Shown here piece after piece: positions 1 to 12,500 of a stretch of 64,000 nucleotides of DNA. The DNA comes from Hyalella azteca (Eukaryota; Arthropoda; Malacostraca; Amphipoda; Hyalellidae), in the NCBI RefSeq assembly GCF_000764305.2, contig NW_025938169.1, forward strand, positions 40,603 to 104,602, read 5' to 3'. The first letter of the stretch is position 1; each line of letters opens with the position of its first letter. The notes beneath the pieces were generated by a model, which saw only the letters and a program-made list of their open reading frames with translations, ran no database searches and was not told where the DNA came from. Position numbers and translations under genes: made by a program.

Positions 1-157
1 GCAGGATGCTGGTACCTGCAGGATGCTGGTACCTGCAGGATGCTGGTACCTGCAGGATGCTGGTACCTGCAGGATGCTGGTACCTGCAGGATGCTGGTAC
101 CTGCAGGATGCTGGTACCTGCAGGACGCTGGTACCTGCAGGATGCTGGTACCTGCAG
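1..157. repeat. 17-bp minisatellite, about 9 copies
   Basis: Head-to-tail copies of a 17-bp unit (CTGGTACCTGCAGGATG) run from the window edge with almost no divergence. Every unit contains CCTGCAG followed by GATGCTGG. The array stops where a GC-rich, possibly coding stretch starts at 158, so each unit may copy a 3' splice site (CTGCAG then GATGC). Short open frames inside the array are artefacts of the repeat. Confidence 0.9.
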
Positions 158-1462
158 GATGCTGGTACCAGTTCCTGCTGCGGTTGTGCGCTTCCGCTCG
201 CGGCGGCCGCTGCGGATGTCGCGGTGACGTCGTAAGTTGTTACGACGTCGTAGGTTTGTTGCGACTTCGTATTCTAAGACGTCGTAAGTTTTTTACGGCA
301 TCGTAAGCTAAAAATAGTAAGTTTTTCACGACGTCTTAAGTTTGTCACGACATCGTAAGCTAAGACGTCGTAAGTTTGTTACGACGTCGTAAGCTGAGAC
401 GTCGTAAGTTTGTTACGACATCGTAAGCTGAGACTACGTAAGATTATTCCGATGTCGTCAGCTAAGACATCGTAAGATTATTCCGACGTCGTAAGTTTGT
501 TACGACGTCGTAAGCTAAGACGTCGTAAGATTGTTCCAACGTCGTAAGTTTGTTACAACGTCGTAAGCTAAGACGTCGTAAGATTGTTACGACGTCTTAT
601 GTTGGTTACGGCGTCGAAAGCTGTGATTAAGATATCGTAACAATCTTACGACATCTTAAGTTGGTTACGATGTCGAAAGCTAAGACGTCGTAAGATTGTT
701 ACGACGTCGTAAGTTTGTTCCGACGTCGTAAGCTAAGACGTCGTAAGATTGTTAGCGCGTCGTAAGATTTTTACGACCTCGTAAGTTTGTTACGACGTCG
801 TAAGCTTGTTACGACGTCGTAGGTTTGCTACGACTTCGTAAGTTTGCTACGACGTCGTAAGCTAAGACGTCGTAAATTTACTACGACATCGTAAGTTTTT
901 TACGACGTCATACGTTTGCTACAAGGTCGTAAATTTGTTACGACGTTGTAAACTGAGATATCTAAAGTTTGTTACGACGTCGTAAGTTTTTTACGACGTC
1001 GTGTTTGTTACGACGTCGAAAGGTAAGACGTCGTAAGGGAAGACGTCGTAAGTTCGTTGCGACGTCGTAAGCTAAGACGTCGTAAGTTTGCTACGACGTC
1101 GTCAGGGAAGACGTCGTAAGGGAAGACGTCGTTGTTTGCTACGACGTCGTAAGCTAAGACGTCGTGAGTTTGATACGACGTCGTCAGGGAAGACGTCGTA
1201 AGGGAAGACGTCGTACGTTTGCTACGACGTCGCAAGCTAAGACGTCGTAAGTTTGATACGACATCGTAAGTTTGCTACGACATCGTAAGTTAGTTACGAC
1301 GTCGTAAGCAGCAGGAGGCGGGACGGGCCGGTGCGGTTGACCGATTACGAGCGGCGGAACCGGAATAGCAGCACCGGTTCCGCCGCCTGCCCGGGGCGGC
1401 GGGGCGGCGGTTCACAGCGCACCAGTGATGATGGTGGTGCTGGTGTCACCATCATTAGCTAA
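158..1462 (+). CDS. possible last two exons of an unrecognised gene
   Basis: I do not recognise this product. Seen: a 66-bp GC-rich stretch (158-223) follows CTGCAG and precedes GTGACG. After a 1.1-kb array, a second GC-rich stretch starts at 1315 after AGCAGCAG and stays open for 49 codons to a TAA at 1460-1462, where the sequence turns AT-rich as in a 3' UTR. A phase-2 junction joins the two in one frame. The joined peptide is rich in Arg, Ser and Gly, with LTDYE near the start of the second exon, and could be a basic cytoplasmic or disordered tail. Support comes mainly from composition, matching phase and the way arrays abut exon edges elsewhere in this window. The rest of the gene would lie left of the window. 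It could equally be chance open sequence. Confidence 0.3.
224..1305. repeat. palindromic ACGACGTCGT array, about 1.1 kb
   Basis: Dozens of copies of the 10-bp palindrome ACGACGTCGT, mostly followed by AAG, are separated by short linkers such as TTTGTT or CTAAG. The array is diverged and CpG-rich, unlike the AT-rich flanks. Many units read GTCGTAAGT, which resembles a 5' splice site. It begins at the proposed donor at 224 and ends just before the proposed acceptor at 1314, so it would fill an intron. Confidence 0.85.
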
Positions 1463-2835
1463 TACATCATCATTATTGCTTTAATTCAATGATTAGTCTT
1501 ATTATTTATTTAATTCAATTATTATTCATTATTCGCAAAGGAGCAACCATGACAGAGAGAGAGGAAGGGAGCGGGGTTAGGTATATAAGAATAAATATAT
1601 AAGTTTAACACTGACTACGATTGCTTCATTTTGTACTATTATTTGTTTTTTGTACTGTTTTTAAACAGGGTTGCCAGACGGTCATTTTTTCCGGACAAAT
1701 TCCGTGATTTAGTTTTTCCTCAATTGCGTTGGCCGGCTAAAATTTATGATAAAGGTACTTCCTAATTAAATTTTAAATACTGTAAAAATAAAATAAATAG
1801 AGTTTTTATAGTGAAACCTACAAATAAACTAGTATATTTTGAGTTATCGGCCTTTTTTGGCCTTTTTTGTTGTCGGATTTGGCCGATTTTAGGCAACCTG
1901 AATTATGTACCACTACGTCCTGGAGAAATACATTTCGTGGTACGCATATGTACCACTTCGAAGTCAACGTGTTAAATATATAAGAATAAATAGATTAGAT
2001 AGATAAATAACACGAAATAAGTAATAAAAACAAGAGAAAAGAATATAAGTATAAACGGCACAGGATCATAAAAGAAGTTCTTTTAAACAACAAGAACAAA
2101 TATTGAAGGGGATCATAAAATATTCCTTCAATTTTATTATTAATTCTCTAGCTGCGTTCTATATTTACATTGCCGCTGTAAAATAATCTATTAACTTCAC
2201 ATTATCTACTCACCGTCAGTAACATCACTACTTCCGCCTCGTTGGCTCAGGGTTGATAATGTTATACTCTTTACCTGGGAAATATAAATATAGTTTATTT
2301 TATAAGTTTGAAACGGGCGTTTCAACACATCATAATTTTCGGTGAGGAAATATTTAATTACATTTATTATAAACGATATTATTATAAATATTCATTATAA
2401 ACAAGCATTCGGCGCTCAAAAGTCAATCATTTGATGATATTAATTATCAATAGGAAATGACATGAAAAAATTTATAGTGAATGACAAACTCATATGAAAT
2501 AGTCAATAATAATGATTAATAATATAAATATAAATAAAATTAATTCCGTACAAATCTCCTACACCAGAAATTCATTCGTTTATAAGGGTTACGGTTATAA
2601 TAATTGAGGTTATTTTTAGTTTTATTATTATTTAGTTCATTAGGATTAAGTTTCAAGGACCAGCGGTCAAGAATCCCGGAAATTCCATTGAAATTTTAAT
2701 AAAAAATAAAAATTTCAAATAAAATTTCAATGTAAGCATAAAAAAAGTTTGTACTGAGCAGGTTTAGCAGTTCATTTAAACGCAGGTCAGGATTAAGCAT
2801 TCAAGTCTCCTTTATTTATTGTAATTATTATTCTA
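1463..2835. other. AT-rich stretch without a recognised gene
   Basis: No conserved open reading frame or RNA gene is seen. The sequence is AT-rich with scattered AATAAA-like strings, including near 1985-2020, and could hold the 3' UTR of the putative gene ending at 1462. I see no structured repeat. Confidence 0.5.
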
Positions 2836-2837
2836 CT

Positions 2838-3072
2838 CGCATGGTATGTAGGCACCCCACATGGCATGTTGTCTGGGCGGTGGTATGTAGGCACCCCACA
2901 TGGCATGTTGTCTGGACAGCGGTGGTATGTAGGCACCCCACATGGCATGTTGTCTGGGCGGTGGTATGTAGGCACCCCACATGGCATGTTGTCTGGACGG
3001 TGGTATGTAGGCACCCCACATGGCATGTTGTCTGGGCGGTGGTATGTAGGCACCCCACATGGCATGTTGCCC
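2838..3072. repeat. minisatellite, 38-bp class unit, 6 copies
   Basis: Six near-identical units contain GGTATGTAGGCACCCCACAT and TGGCATGTTGTCTG. Each carries GGTATGTAGG, a good match to a 5' splice site on the plus strand. No flanking coding exon is recognised, so whether it is junction-anchored is unknown. Open frames across it are repeat artefacts. Confidence 0.85.
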
Positions 3073-3214
3073 TCATAAATAAATAATAAGGAAAGAAAAA
3101 AAAGGCAAATAATTTCGATTTTTATGCAGAGAAATGAAGTCGTTCAAGTTTTTAGACAATATCAAAATGAAAAAAAAACTACGGAAGAAAACTAAAAAAT
3201 AAACATACAAGAAG

Positions 3215-3490
3215 GCAACGCTTGCCACATGGCAACATGGTGGCATGGCACACTTGCCACATGGCATCATGATGGCATGACACACTTGCCACTTGGCAAC
3301 ATGACACGCTTGCCACATGGCAACATGGTGGCATGACACGCTTGCCACATGGCAACATGGTGGCATGACACGCTTGCCACATGACACGCTTGCCACATGG
3401 CAACATGACACATTTGCCACATGGCAACATGGTGGCATGACATACTTGCCACATGGCAACATTACACACTTGCCACTTGGCAACATGGCG
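3215..3490. repeat. minisatellite of TTGCCACATGGCAACATG type
   Basis: Imperfect units of 17-32 bp are built from CTTGCCACATGGCAACATG with or without GTGGCATGACACG. The core TTGCCACATGGCAA is nearly palindromic and could fold into hairpins. No gene is seen beside it. Confidence 0.8.
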
Positions 3491-3544
3491 GCAGGATAAG
3501 GCCAGGCTGTAGTTAGTACAGTCGTTACATGGGACACTCAGAAA

Positions 3545-3985
3545 ACTGTACTACTTTCGATACCCCCGCACCCCCCACCCCCCTTGAGAGCAACCTACCC
3601 CTCACCCCCACCTACCCCTACCCCCTTCAACTTGAGGCTCGAAGTTTCGAGTGTTAAGTTGAAGGTTATATTTCCTAGCTAAACTTGACACTTGGCGGTG
3701 CTTTACATCAACTAGACGTTTAATATAATATAAATTAAACATTTAATTAATTATTAATTAAACGTTTAATTAACATCGATTAATAAATATGGATTAAACG
3801 AGTAATTTAAGGACCGGCCTTAGTGTGGAATACGGCAACGAGCGGTGGGATGAAGGGGTGAAGGGGAAGGGGTGAAGGGGAAAGGGTGAAGGGGAAGGGG
3901 TGAAGGGGAAGGGGTGAAGGGGTGAAGGGGAAGGGGTGATGGGTAGGGGATGAAGGGAGTGAAAGGGGCGGGATGAAGAGGGGTT
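3545..3985. repeat. low-complexity tracts: C-rich then GAAGGGG array
   Basis: A C-rich block (3560-3630, repeats of CCTACCCC type) is followed by AT-rich sequence with TTTAATTAA motifs. A G/A-rich array of GGGGTGAAGGGGAA follows at 3845-3985. Strand asymmetry in the last block is strong. No gene is seen. Confidence 0.7.
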
Positions 3986-3989
3986 AAAG

Positions 3990-5100
3990 GGAACACCCCT
4001 GCAGCAGCAACACTAGCCAGTAAATGGGAATTGAATAAAAAGCAATAATAAATTTCGTCTCGATATTGTGTCGCGTTACAAATTTAGGCTTCGACAATCT
4101 CCTAATTCAAGTTTTCGTACAGGATTAATTTGCAAGCATTTCCATTCTGCCTTCAGCGCACAAACTCATGTACAACAGAAAATTTCATAAAAATTTACAG
4201 GAAATCACAACTTTTTTTTCGAAAATTGGTCGCGTGAGAGCAACAAAATAATTAAAATTAACAAAAAAATTCACGCTACAAAATCAAGCCACGGATATTC
4301 CGGCTTAATTAATGAATGAGCTTTTTCACGACAATAATTCATTCAACAGTTGAAGAAATTCGAAATTTTACAGTTAAAAAAAATTGAACGCATCAGCCTA
4401 TAAAAATTTTTTTTTTAGGCCTATCAGACCGTAACTAAAGCCTATAGAAGAGCGGCGCAAGCAGCAAGCCATGAAAATTCCAACCTAAATTTTTTGTTTC
4501 TTGAATTCCAAACTGAAATTTATTGTTAAAAGAGAATACATCTTGCACTAGGGATCGCCACAGACCAGGGGAAACAATTTTATTGCAGCAAAATTTAAAT
4601 TTTCAATAAATGAAGTATTTATCTAATTTACATACACAGTTATTCAGCAGAGCCACTGCATTAAAACTTGCTCTGCAAATCCCAAAATATCACTTTGATT
4701 GTTCATGGCAAACCAACAATTATAGAAAAGCACATACAGAAAAGTGCATGTATAAATGTACGTATTTCAGTTCTAAAGCACAAATGACGTTAAACGCAAG
4801 GGAGAAGACCTACTACATTAAATTTGCTATAAATTAAATGAATTCATCTCAGTAAATGAAATGAGCCGAGAAATGAAATGAAAAGCTTCGGTACTCATGA
4901 AGGTCTAATGCTATGCAGTCATGTTCTCGCCTATTAATGATACTCTCGTGGCATTTTGTGTTCTCATCAATCACGCTTCTTCAAATTAATTAATTTTAAA
5001 TTAATCCTTAAATTGAGGCACAAAGCAGGGGTTATATGACACGGGTAGAGCAAGGACCAACACACACAGGCCTTCCTTCATTCACTGCAACACGCGTGTC
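3990..5100. other. AT-rich intergenic stretch, no gene recognised
   Basis: Unique AT-rich sequence. The longest open frame (4610-4837) has no recognisable domain and the composition of its surroundings, so I do not call it a gene. Confidence 0.5.
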
Positions 5101-5104
5101 CTTG

Positions 5105-5320
5105 CTATACTTGCCTAACTCGTATTCATTTCAATATTACAATGACAAAAGCCTAACTTGTATTCATTTGAATATTATAATGACAAATCCTAACTTGTAT
5201 TCATTTGATTATTACAATGATAAAGTTTGCATTTGAATATTACAATGACAAAGCCTAACTTGTATTCATTTCAATATTACAATTACAAAGTTTGCATTTG
5301 AATATTACAATGACAAAGTT
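5105..5320. repeat. diverged tandem repeat, TTCAATATTACAATGACAAA type
   Basis: About six imperfect copies of a 25-45 bp unit combine CTAACTTGTATTCATTT with AATATTACAATGACAAA. Copies differ by substitutions and small deletions, so the array is older than the near-identical ones nearby. Confidence 0.7.
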
Positions 5321-6588
5321 TACAGGACTTATTTCCGTTTGGCAATTTCCGTGACTGTGGTTTAGGGCGGCGCCTTACAGCAGTACCACTGGGGAATAAT
5401 CGAGGGGAGTCGGGCTGAGCCCCAAAGAGGCGGTGTATGGACATTTGGTAGCATCCATCGGAGGGACATTTGATAGCATCCAGGTTATTCACCGTCAACA
5501 TGGATCATGAGTTACATGAACCACCGTAAACATGGCTGATGAACACAAACCACCATAACCATGGCCGATGATCAAAAACCACCGTAAACATGGCAGCATA
5601 GTTGGTGGTTTACATCATACACGCACAAGCACCACATGTTAAACATTCTGATTGTGTGTTGACACACAGCAGCCATGCTGCAGTCACAGTATATGCAGCC
5701 ACGATAATATTTTTAATGGAAGTAACGATATCTTCAGCATAAATTACAACAGCTTCATCAGTAATCAACCAGTCAGTCGACTTGATTCTCAACCGCGTCA
5801 TCGTGGGTCACAACAATCCTTAGCAGAGAGCCTACCACACAGCCACAGATCAAATTCTTGCATTAATAATTCTACACAAACTTTCTTCCTGTACTTTACA
5901 AACTTTATTTATGCTTGACACAACCACCAAAATTCTGTAACAACCTGTAGAGAGAGGCAACAAGAAAAATTTCTAAAGCGCTCTCACTTATGAACAACTT
6001 TGCTGCTCAAGACTAACCGGTGCACTTCATGATATTTGTAGCCAAATTATATAATAATTAAATTCATGCGGACATATGATGGAGATCAAACAATCACAGG
6101 AACAACCATCTCATTAAATCAACAAGAAATCCGCCGTTTGAATCTACTGAGGGCTTTTTGCAATCGCCAGTCAAAATCGAAGCAAAAATCTTAGGCTGTG
6201 ACAGAACTGTTATACATACACAGAACATAGGAGCATTGGCTGCAGCAACAACTGCAGCAGGTGGCATGTGGACAGGACAACTGACAACAAAGGTCTGGGG
6301 CGGCTAGCAATGAAAAAAACTAAAATTTTTATACACTCTTGTGGGCACTAGCGCATAATATAAAAGAAAAAAGACTGATATTAGCTTCTCATAAGAAAAA
6401 TAATCACTGATTTGATGGCCAGATAATAGAAATAAAAACATATTAGCGCCAGATAAGAGAAATAAAGTTCTGTGGCTAGAACTGCAGCTCACAGCGGCAA
6501 AAACAGCAGCACTGCGGCTACAGCAACTCCTACAGCACGACTGCAGAGAATTGCTACAGTAATAACTGTAGCTAGAGTTGCTGCAGTG
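5321..6588. other. region downstream of the B55 stop, no gene recognised
   Basis: Contents: a small repeat of ACCACCGTAAACATGGC at 5517-5600, and a CAG/CTGCAG-rich stretch at 6470-6588 immediately after the B55 stop codon. That stretch echoes the codons at the stop (ACTGCAGCAACTC and variants), hinting at terminal-exon tail duplication, but it is too diverged to be sure. No convincing gene or RNA is seen. Confidence 0.45.
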
Positions 6589-9500
6589 CTACTGTTTATC
6601 CTGGAAGATGTAAAGGTTGTTGGTGGCAGCAACAGCGATGACGTTTTCCGTAGGATGCCAAGCTGTGTGCAGGATCTTCTTGCTGAAGTCCAGGCAGTCA
6701 ACGTTGATCTCGTCTTTCTTTCTTTTGCTGCCGCTTCCGCCAATCTGCACAAGCAATTCTCATGAAGGCTTCGATATCATTTTCTTATTTCATAGAACAA
6801 ATTCAAATGAAGCCTCAGGAACAATCAAGTTCTTGATATCAAATTACTTTATACACAAAGTAATTTGAATCGTACAAAAATTCTACATGAATCATACTAC
6901 TATGCTATATATCTATCAGCCTATAGACCAACTATTCAAATCTTTAAGTGGACTAGATGCACCTTCTTTTCATGACTTAGCACGGTCCTTGGTTCTGCCA
7001 TTTCTCTAATGACCTCTAGACCTAGATTCAAATCTTTAGGTAGACCATGTACACCTACTTTTCTAGGCTTTAGCACGGTTCTTGGTTTTGCCATTTGTCT
7101 AATGCCCTCTAGACCTAGATTCAAATCTTCAAGTGGACTAGGTACACCTACTTTTCTAGTCTTTAGCACGGTTCTTGGCTTGCTATTTCTCTAATGACCT
7201 CTAGACCTAGATTCAAATGTCCAGGGAGACTAGGAACACCTACTTTTCTAGGCTTTAGCACGGTTCTTGGCTTGCTATTTCTCTAATGACCTCTAGACCT
7301 AGATTCAAATCTTCAGGTAGACTAGGTACACCTACTTTTCTAGGCTTTAGCACGGTTCTTGGCTTTGCTATTTCTCTAGCAGCTTCTAGAGTAACGTCTT
7401 TCTTGCTGTCGCGCTCGAACATGCGGAAGAAGTTGTTGTAGGAGCCTGTCATGATGTGCTTGTCGTTGCCACTCCAGCAGCACTCGAACTTGTCAAAGAT
7501 GCAGTCGTTTTCATACAGCGAACACAATTTGGAGCGCAGGTAGTCATGTACCTGAGGAAACACAAAATGGAAGTTAAAAAATTCATTTATAGTTAGAAAT
7601 GACATGCAAAATTCATAGAAAGCATATTGCATTAACCAAAGAATGATACATGAAAAAATTCCCATCTTCTTGCAACAGCCATTGCCACTTTGGTGCCTGA
7701 AAATGACCAGCAATTTAGCCAAAAAATAATATTAAGAATTAAAATCACTTGGCTGCTTAAGTCGCAAATTCACCAGGAATTTAAAAGTAAAGAAAATAGC
7801 CAAAAAGTTCACTATTTCTTATAAGAGAAAACGTTTCGGAGTCCAGCTCCATCGTCAGTTCAAAACCTAGAACACAGGCACAAACAATTAGTAACCTAAA
7901 ATTCATATTCAAACAATTCACCTAAACTTGAGGACATTAGAACTAAAATCGAAGATAACAGAAATAAAAATGAGATAACATGTAGAGAAAGTACTAGTAC
8001 TATCTATTTACAATTTGTAGAGGATAAGAACTGAATGCAGCATTTAAACTGGGTTTCTGTTTGAAAATAAATAATGATTCTAAAATTCGTAGGTCAGAAA
8101 CACCGGTTGTGGAGGCTAAAACTTTAAAATCACTATTGGACACCGGGACGTTGCACTGCTCGGCATGAATACGTACGGCTGAATGAGGGGGATGCGCAAG
8201 TATGTTCCCTGTTCTATAACTCCTGCCCCTATGCTCTGCAAGCCTAGTATAAAAATTGCGCGATGTCATACCGATATACGCAGATGCGCACTGCGCACAA
8301 CTATATTGATAAACTAGGGATGATCGCATAAGAACAGGGAGAGGATCTTTGTACAATGGAGCTGGACTCCGAAACGTTTTCTCTTATAAGAAATGGTGAA
8401 CTTTTTGGCTATTTTCTTTACTTTTAAATTCCTGGTAATATTAAGAAACATGGAACTGATACTTAAAGAATGGTCAAATGATTAGTTATTGCTGAATGAA
8501 ATAAACTCAGTCACTATTTCGAGAGATGTCCACTCACAAAGTTTGTCTATGATGATGGCCACTCATGGAGAGTATCTCTTAATGCACGGAGTACACATGT
8601 ATTGACACTCACCAAGTACGTCTCGAGAGGCTGGTTCTCACTCACAGGTCTCGAGAAGCTGGTTCTCACTCACAGATCTCGAGAGGCTGGTTCTCACTCA
8701 ATGATCTCAAGAGGCTGGTTCTCACTCACAGGTCTCAAGAGTCTGGTTCTCACTCACAGATCTCAAGAGGCTAGTTCTCACTCACAGATCTCAAGAGGCT
8801 GGTTCTCACTCACAGGTCTCGAGAGGCTGGTTCTCACTCACAGATCTCAAGAGGCTGGTTCTCACTCACAGGTCTCGAGAGGCTGGTTCTCACTCACAGA
8901 TCTCAAGAGGCTAGTTCTCACTCACAGGTCTCAAGAGTCTGGCTCTCACTCACTGAGTACGTCTCAAGAGGCTGGTTCTCACTCACTTAGTATGTCTTGA
9001 GAGGCTGGTTCTCACTCACTGATCTCAAGAGGCTGGTTCTCACTCACAGATCTCGAGAGGCTAGTTCTCACTCACAGATCTCGAGAGGCTGGTTCTCACT
9101 CACTAATCTCGAGAGGCTGGTTCTCACTCACAGATCTCAAGAGGCTAGTTCTCACTTACAGATCTCAAGAGGCTAGTTCTCACTCACAGATCTCGAGACT
9201 GGTTCTCACTCACAGATCTCAAGAGGCTAGTTCTCACTCACAGATCTCAAGAGGCTAGTTCTCACTCACAGATCTCAAGAGGCTAGTTCTCACTCACAGA
9301 TCTCGAGACTGGTTCTCACTCACAGATCTCAAGAGGCTAGTTCTCACTCACAGATCTCAAGAGGCTAGTTCTCACTCACAGATCTCAAGAGGCTAGTTCT
9401 CACTCACAGATCTCGAGAGGCTAGTTCTCACTCACAGATCTCAAGAGGCTAGTTCTCACTCACAGATCTCAAGAGGCTAGTTCTCACTCACAGATCTCAA

Positions 9501-12500
9501 GAGGCTAGTTCTCACTCACAGATCTCGAGACTGGTTCTCACTCACAGATCTCAAGAGGCTGGTTCTCACTCACAGATCTCAAGAGGCTGGTTCTCACTCA
9601 CAGATCTCAAGAGGCTGGTTCCCACTCACAGATCTCAAGAGGCTGGTTCCCACTCACAGATCTCAAGAGGCTGGTTCTCACTCACAGGTCTCGAGAGGCT
9701 GGTTCTCACTCACCGAGTACGTCTCTAGAGGCTAGTTCTCACTCACCGAGTACGTCTCTAGAGGCTGGTTCTCACTCACAGGTCTCGAGAGGCTGGTTTT
9801 CACTCACTGAGTATGTCATGAGAGGCTGGTTCTCACTCACAGATCTTGAGAGGCTGGTTCTCACTCACCAAGTAGATCTCATGAGGCTGGTTCTCACTCA
9901 CCGAGTACGTCTCGAGAGGCTGGTTCTCCTTGCGCAGGTCCCAGACTTTGATGGTGAGGTAGTCTCGGGAGATCATGAGGCCGCCGCTGTTGCTGAACTT
10001 CACATCAGAAATGCTCGAGATAATCTCGCTGAAGAAACTACGGTTGCTCGGGTCCTCCGCCTCCTCAAACACTGTACACAAAGTATGCTCATTTAAACAT
10101 TTCTTAAATTCATAGCACTGCACTAAATTCTTGGCTATTTAATTCGTATTTAAATTTATAGCACTGTACCAAATTCATGGCTATCTAATTCCTATTTAAA
10201 TTTATGGTACTGCACGAAATTCCCGGTTATTTAAATCCTATTTAAATTTATAACCATGCACTAAATTCATGGCTATTAATTCCTATTTAAATTTATAGTA
10301 ACTACTGCACGAAAAATATGTTTATTTAATTCCTATTCAAATTTATAGCACTGCACAAAATTCATGGCTGTTTTAATTCATATTTAAATTTATAGCACTG
10401 GACGAAAGTGATGGATATTTAATTGTATAACACTGGATAAATTAGTAAAGATATAAATCCTATTAAATAAATAATAAATGCTACTTAAATGCACAAATTT
10501 CCTGAACTGTATTACTCGTTATTTAAATGGGCAAAATTATTTTCCTTGCTATTTAATGCATAAAATGACTTGCTTAATACTTAGTGAACTAGCAAAAAAA
10601 GAGTGAAGAAGCAACAGAAAATCTTTGACCGATACCTCTTAATAAATGGGAGATTGAAATCATTGAATAACTAATTAGATAATGATTATATAATACCGGT
10701 ACCAGAGAATGTTCACCATGCATCACATAGTCTGATGCATGACACATATACTTACTCTTGGCATGTGAGTCACATAAGGCAGCGGCTCGCATGTCACATA
10801 GTCTGATGCATGACACACATACTTACTCTTGGCATGTGAGTCACATAAGGCAGCGGCTCGCATGTCACATAGTCTGATGGTGCCTTTACTGCTGCTGTAC
10901 ACGAATGAGTTGCAGTCGCGGGGGTGAAACTCGGCAGCTGTAATAACCTCTGTCAGCTCCTCCATGTTGCTTGGCTTGATGTCCACTATATTGAACGACT
11001 GCACAAACATCAAACATTATAAATCAAGTATAAATGTTTTGATATATCTAAATTTACTGCAGACTATATTGAACGAATGCACATACATCAAACATTATAA
11101 AATCAAGTATAAATGTAGTAATATATCTAAATTTATTACAGATTAAATTGAACAACTGCACACACATATAACTTCATTTCCACTCTTTGCAGACCACGCA
11201 GAATGACCGCTTAATCTATATTTATATGTTGCAACATCATAATGTCAGAATATTGCATCAAGTAAAAATCTCAATAAGATCACTATTAATCTAATGATGA
11301 AGCATTTTGACTCTGGGCCAAGCTATGGAAGAATATTCACAAGTTCTTAACTCCTGACAACTTTCCAGTTGACCCCACCAAACACAGACAAGAAATTGGC
11401 CACTATGTGTACTTAGTTTCAAAAGTAAGGCCCCCAGATCCTATCAAATCACAAATTACACAAATAAAAATTAAATTAACCCTGGTCTCCATGGAGATAT
11501 GAACAGAAGAATATGAGTAAGTTTAGCCTAACCTGATCTGTAACCTCGAGATGCCACAGGTTAATCCTAAGGTCATCAGCACTAAGGTAAGTCTCCTGGT
11601 CGGAATTAACAGAGATGCTGTTAATGTGGTAGGTGTGCGCGTTGGCGAAGATGCGGCGTGGGGACGCCTCTACCATCAGCTCCATCTGCTTCAGTGAAGG
11701 TACCTGCACGTACAATTGTTCATCAGTTAGTTAGTTAGTTAGTTTAGTGGCCGTTGTTTACTAGCGCTCCAGCTATTTAGCTTTCTTGCACCCAAAGCAA
11801 AAATGAACATCACCAAACAGAGTTCGTACCGGTGTTTAGAAAAAAAATTCCACGACTTTTCCATGACGCTCCATGACCATCAATATAATTTTCCAAGACT
11901 ATTAGGGACTACATCATGTGTACCTATTACACATGTACATGTATTTAATCACATATTTACCATACATGTGATTAAATAACATGTTTAATCACATGCACGT
12001 GATTGGAGAACCAATCAGAACGCAGGAAAGAGGAAACAAGACTGCACAAACAGTAAACACATGCAGCACAGAAAAACACTTTTTTTTTCTTCATTTATTT
12101 GTAAATTCCACAACTTTCTATAATCTGAAATGAAATCCAATGACTTTCCAGGTCTGGAAAATGAAAACTCAAATTCCATAACTTTCCAGGTTTTCCATGA
12201 CCAGTACGAACCTTGACCAAAGAGGTGGAAGGTATCAGTTATCAAAAGTCATTAGGTTTAACTCAGGTTGAAGTTTTAACTCGTTTCTATCTCCATTAGC
12301 ATAATGTTCAAGAAAATTTAAAATTTACTTAATATATTGAATTTGTTGACTGCAAGAGACTCACCCTAAGTGAAGTGATGCTGGAGGAGTCCCTAAGCTG
12401 ACCGGCATCGTCCCTAAGGTTGTAGCCCTCAGCGCGCTTGTCACGCTCAGAGACCTTCCACAGCTTAATAGTCTTATCTGTTCAAAATATCATTATAAAT

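Noticed and set aside
1..306. Overlapping plus-strand open frames through the 17-bp repeat
   Set aside because: All three frames are open only because the unit lacks stops; the translated repeat has no protein-like features.
2838..3072. CRISPR array
   Set aside because: Regular repeats but no unique spacers, and the genome is eukaryotic; the units are contiguous. The same applies to all arrays in the window.
2793..3537. Many overlapping open frames in the 38-bp and TTGCCACATGG arrays
   Set aside because: Open in several frames and both strands, the signature of repeats rather than genes.
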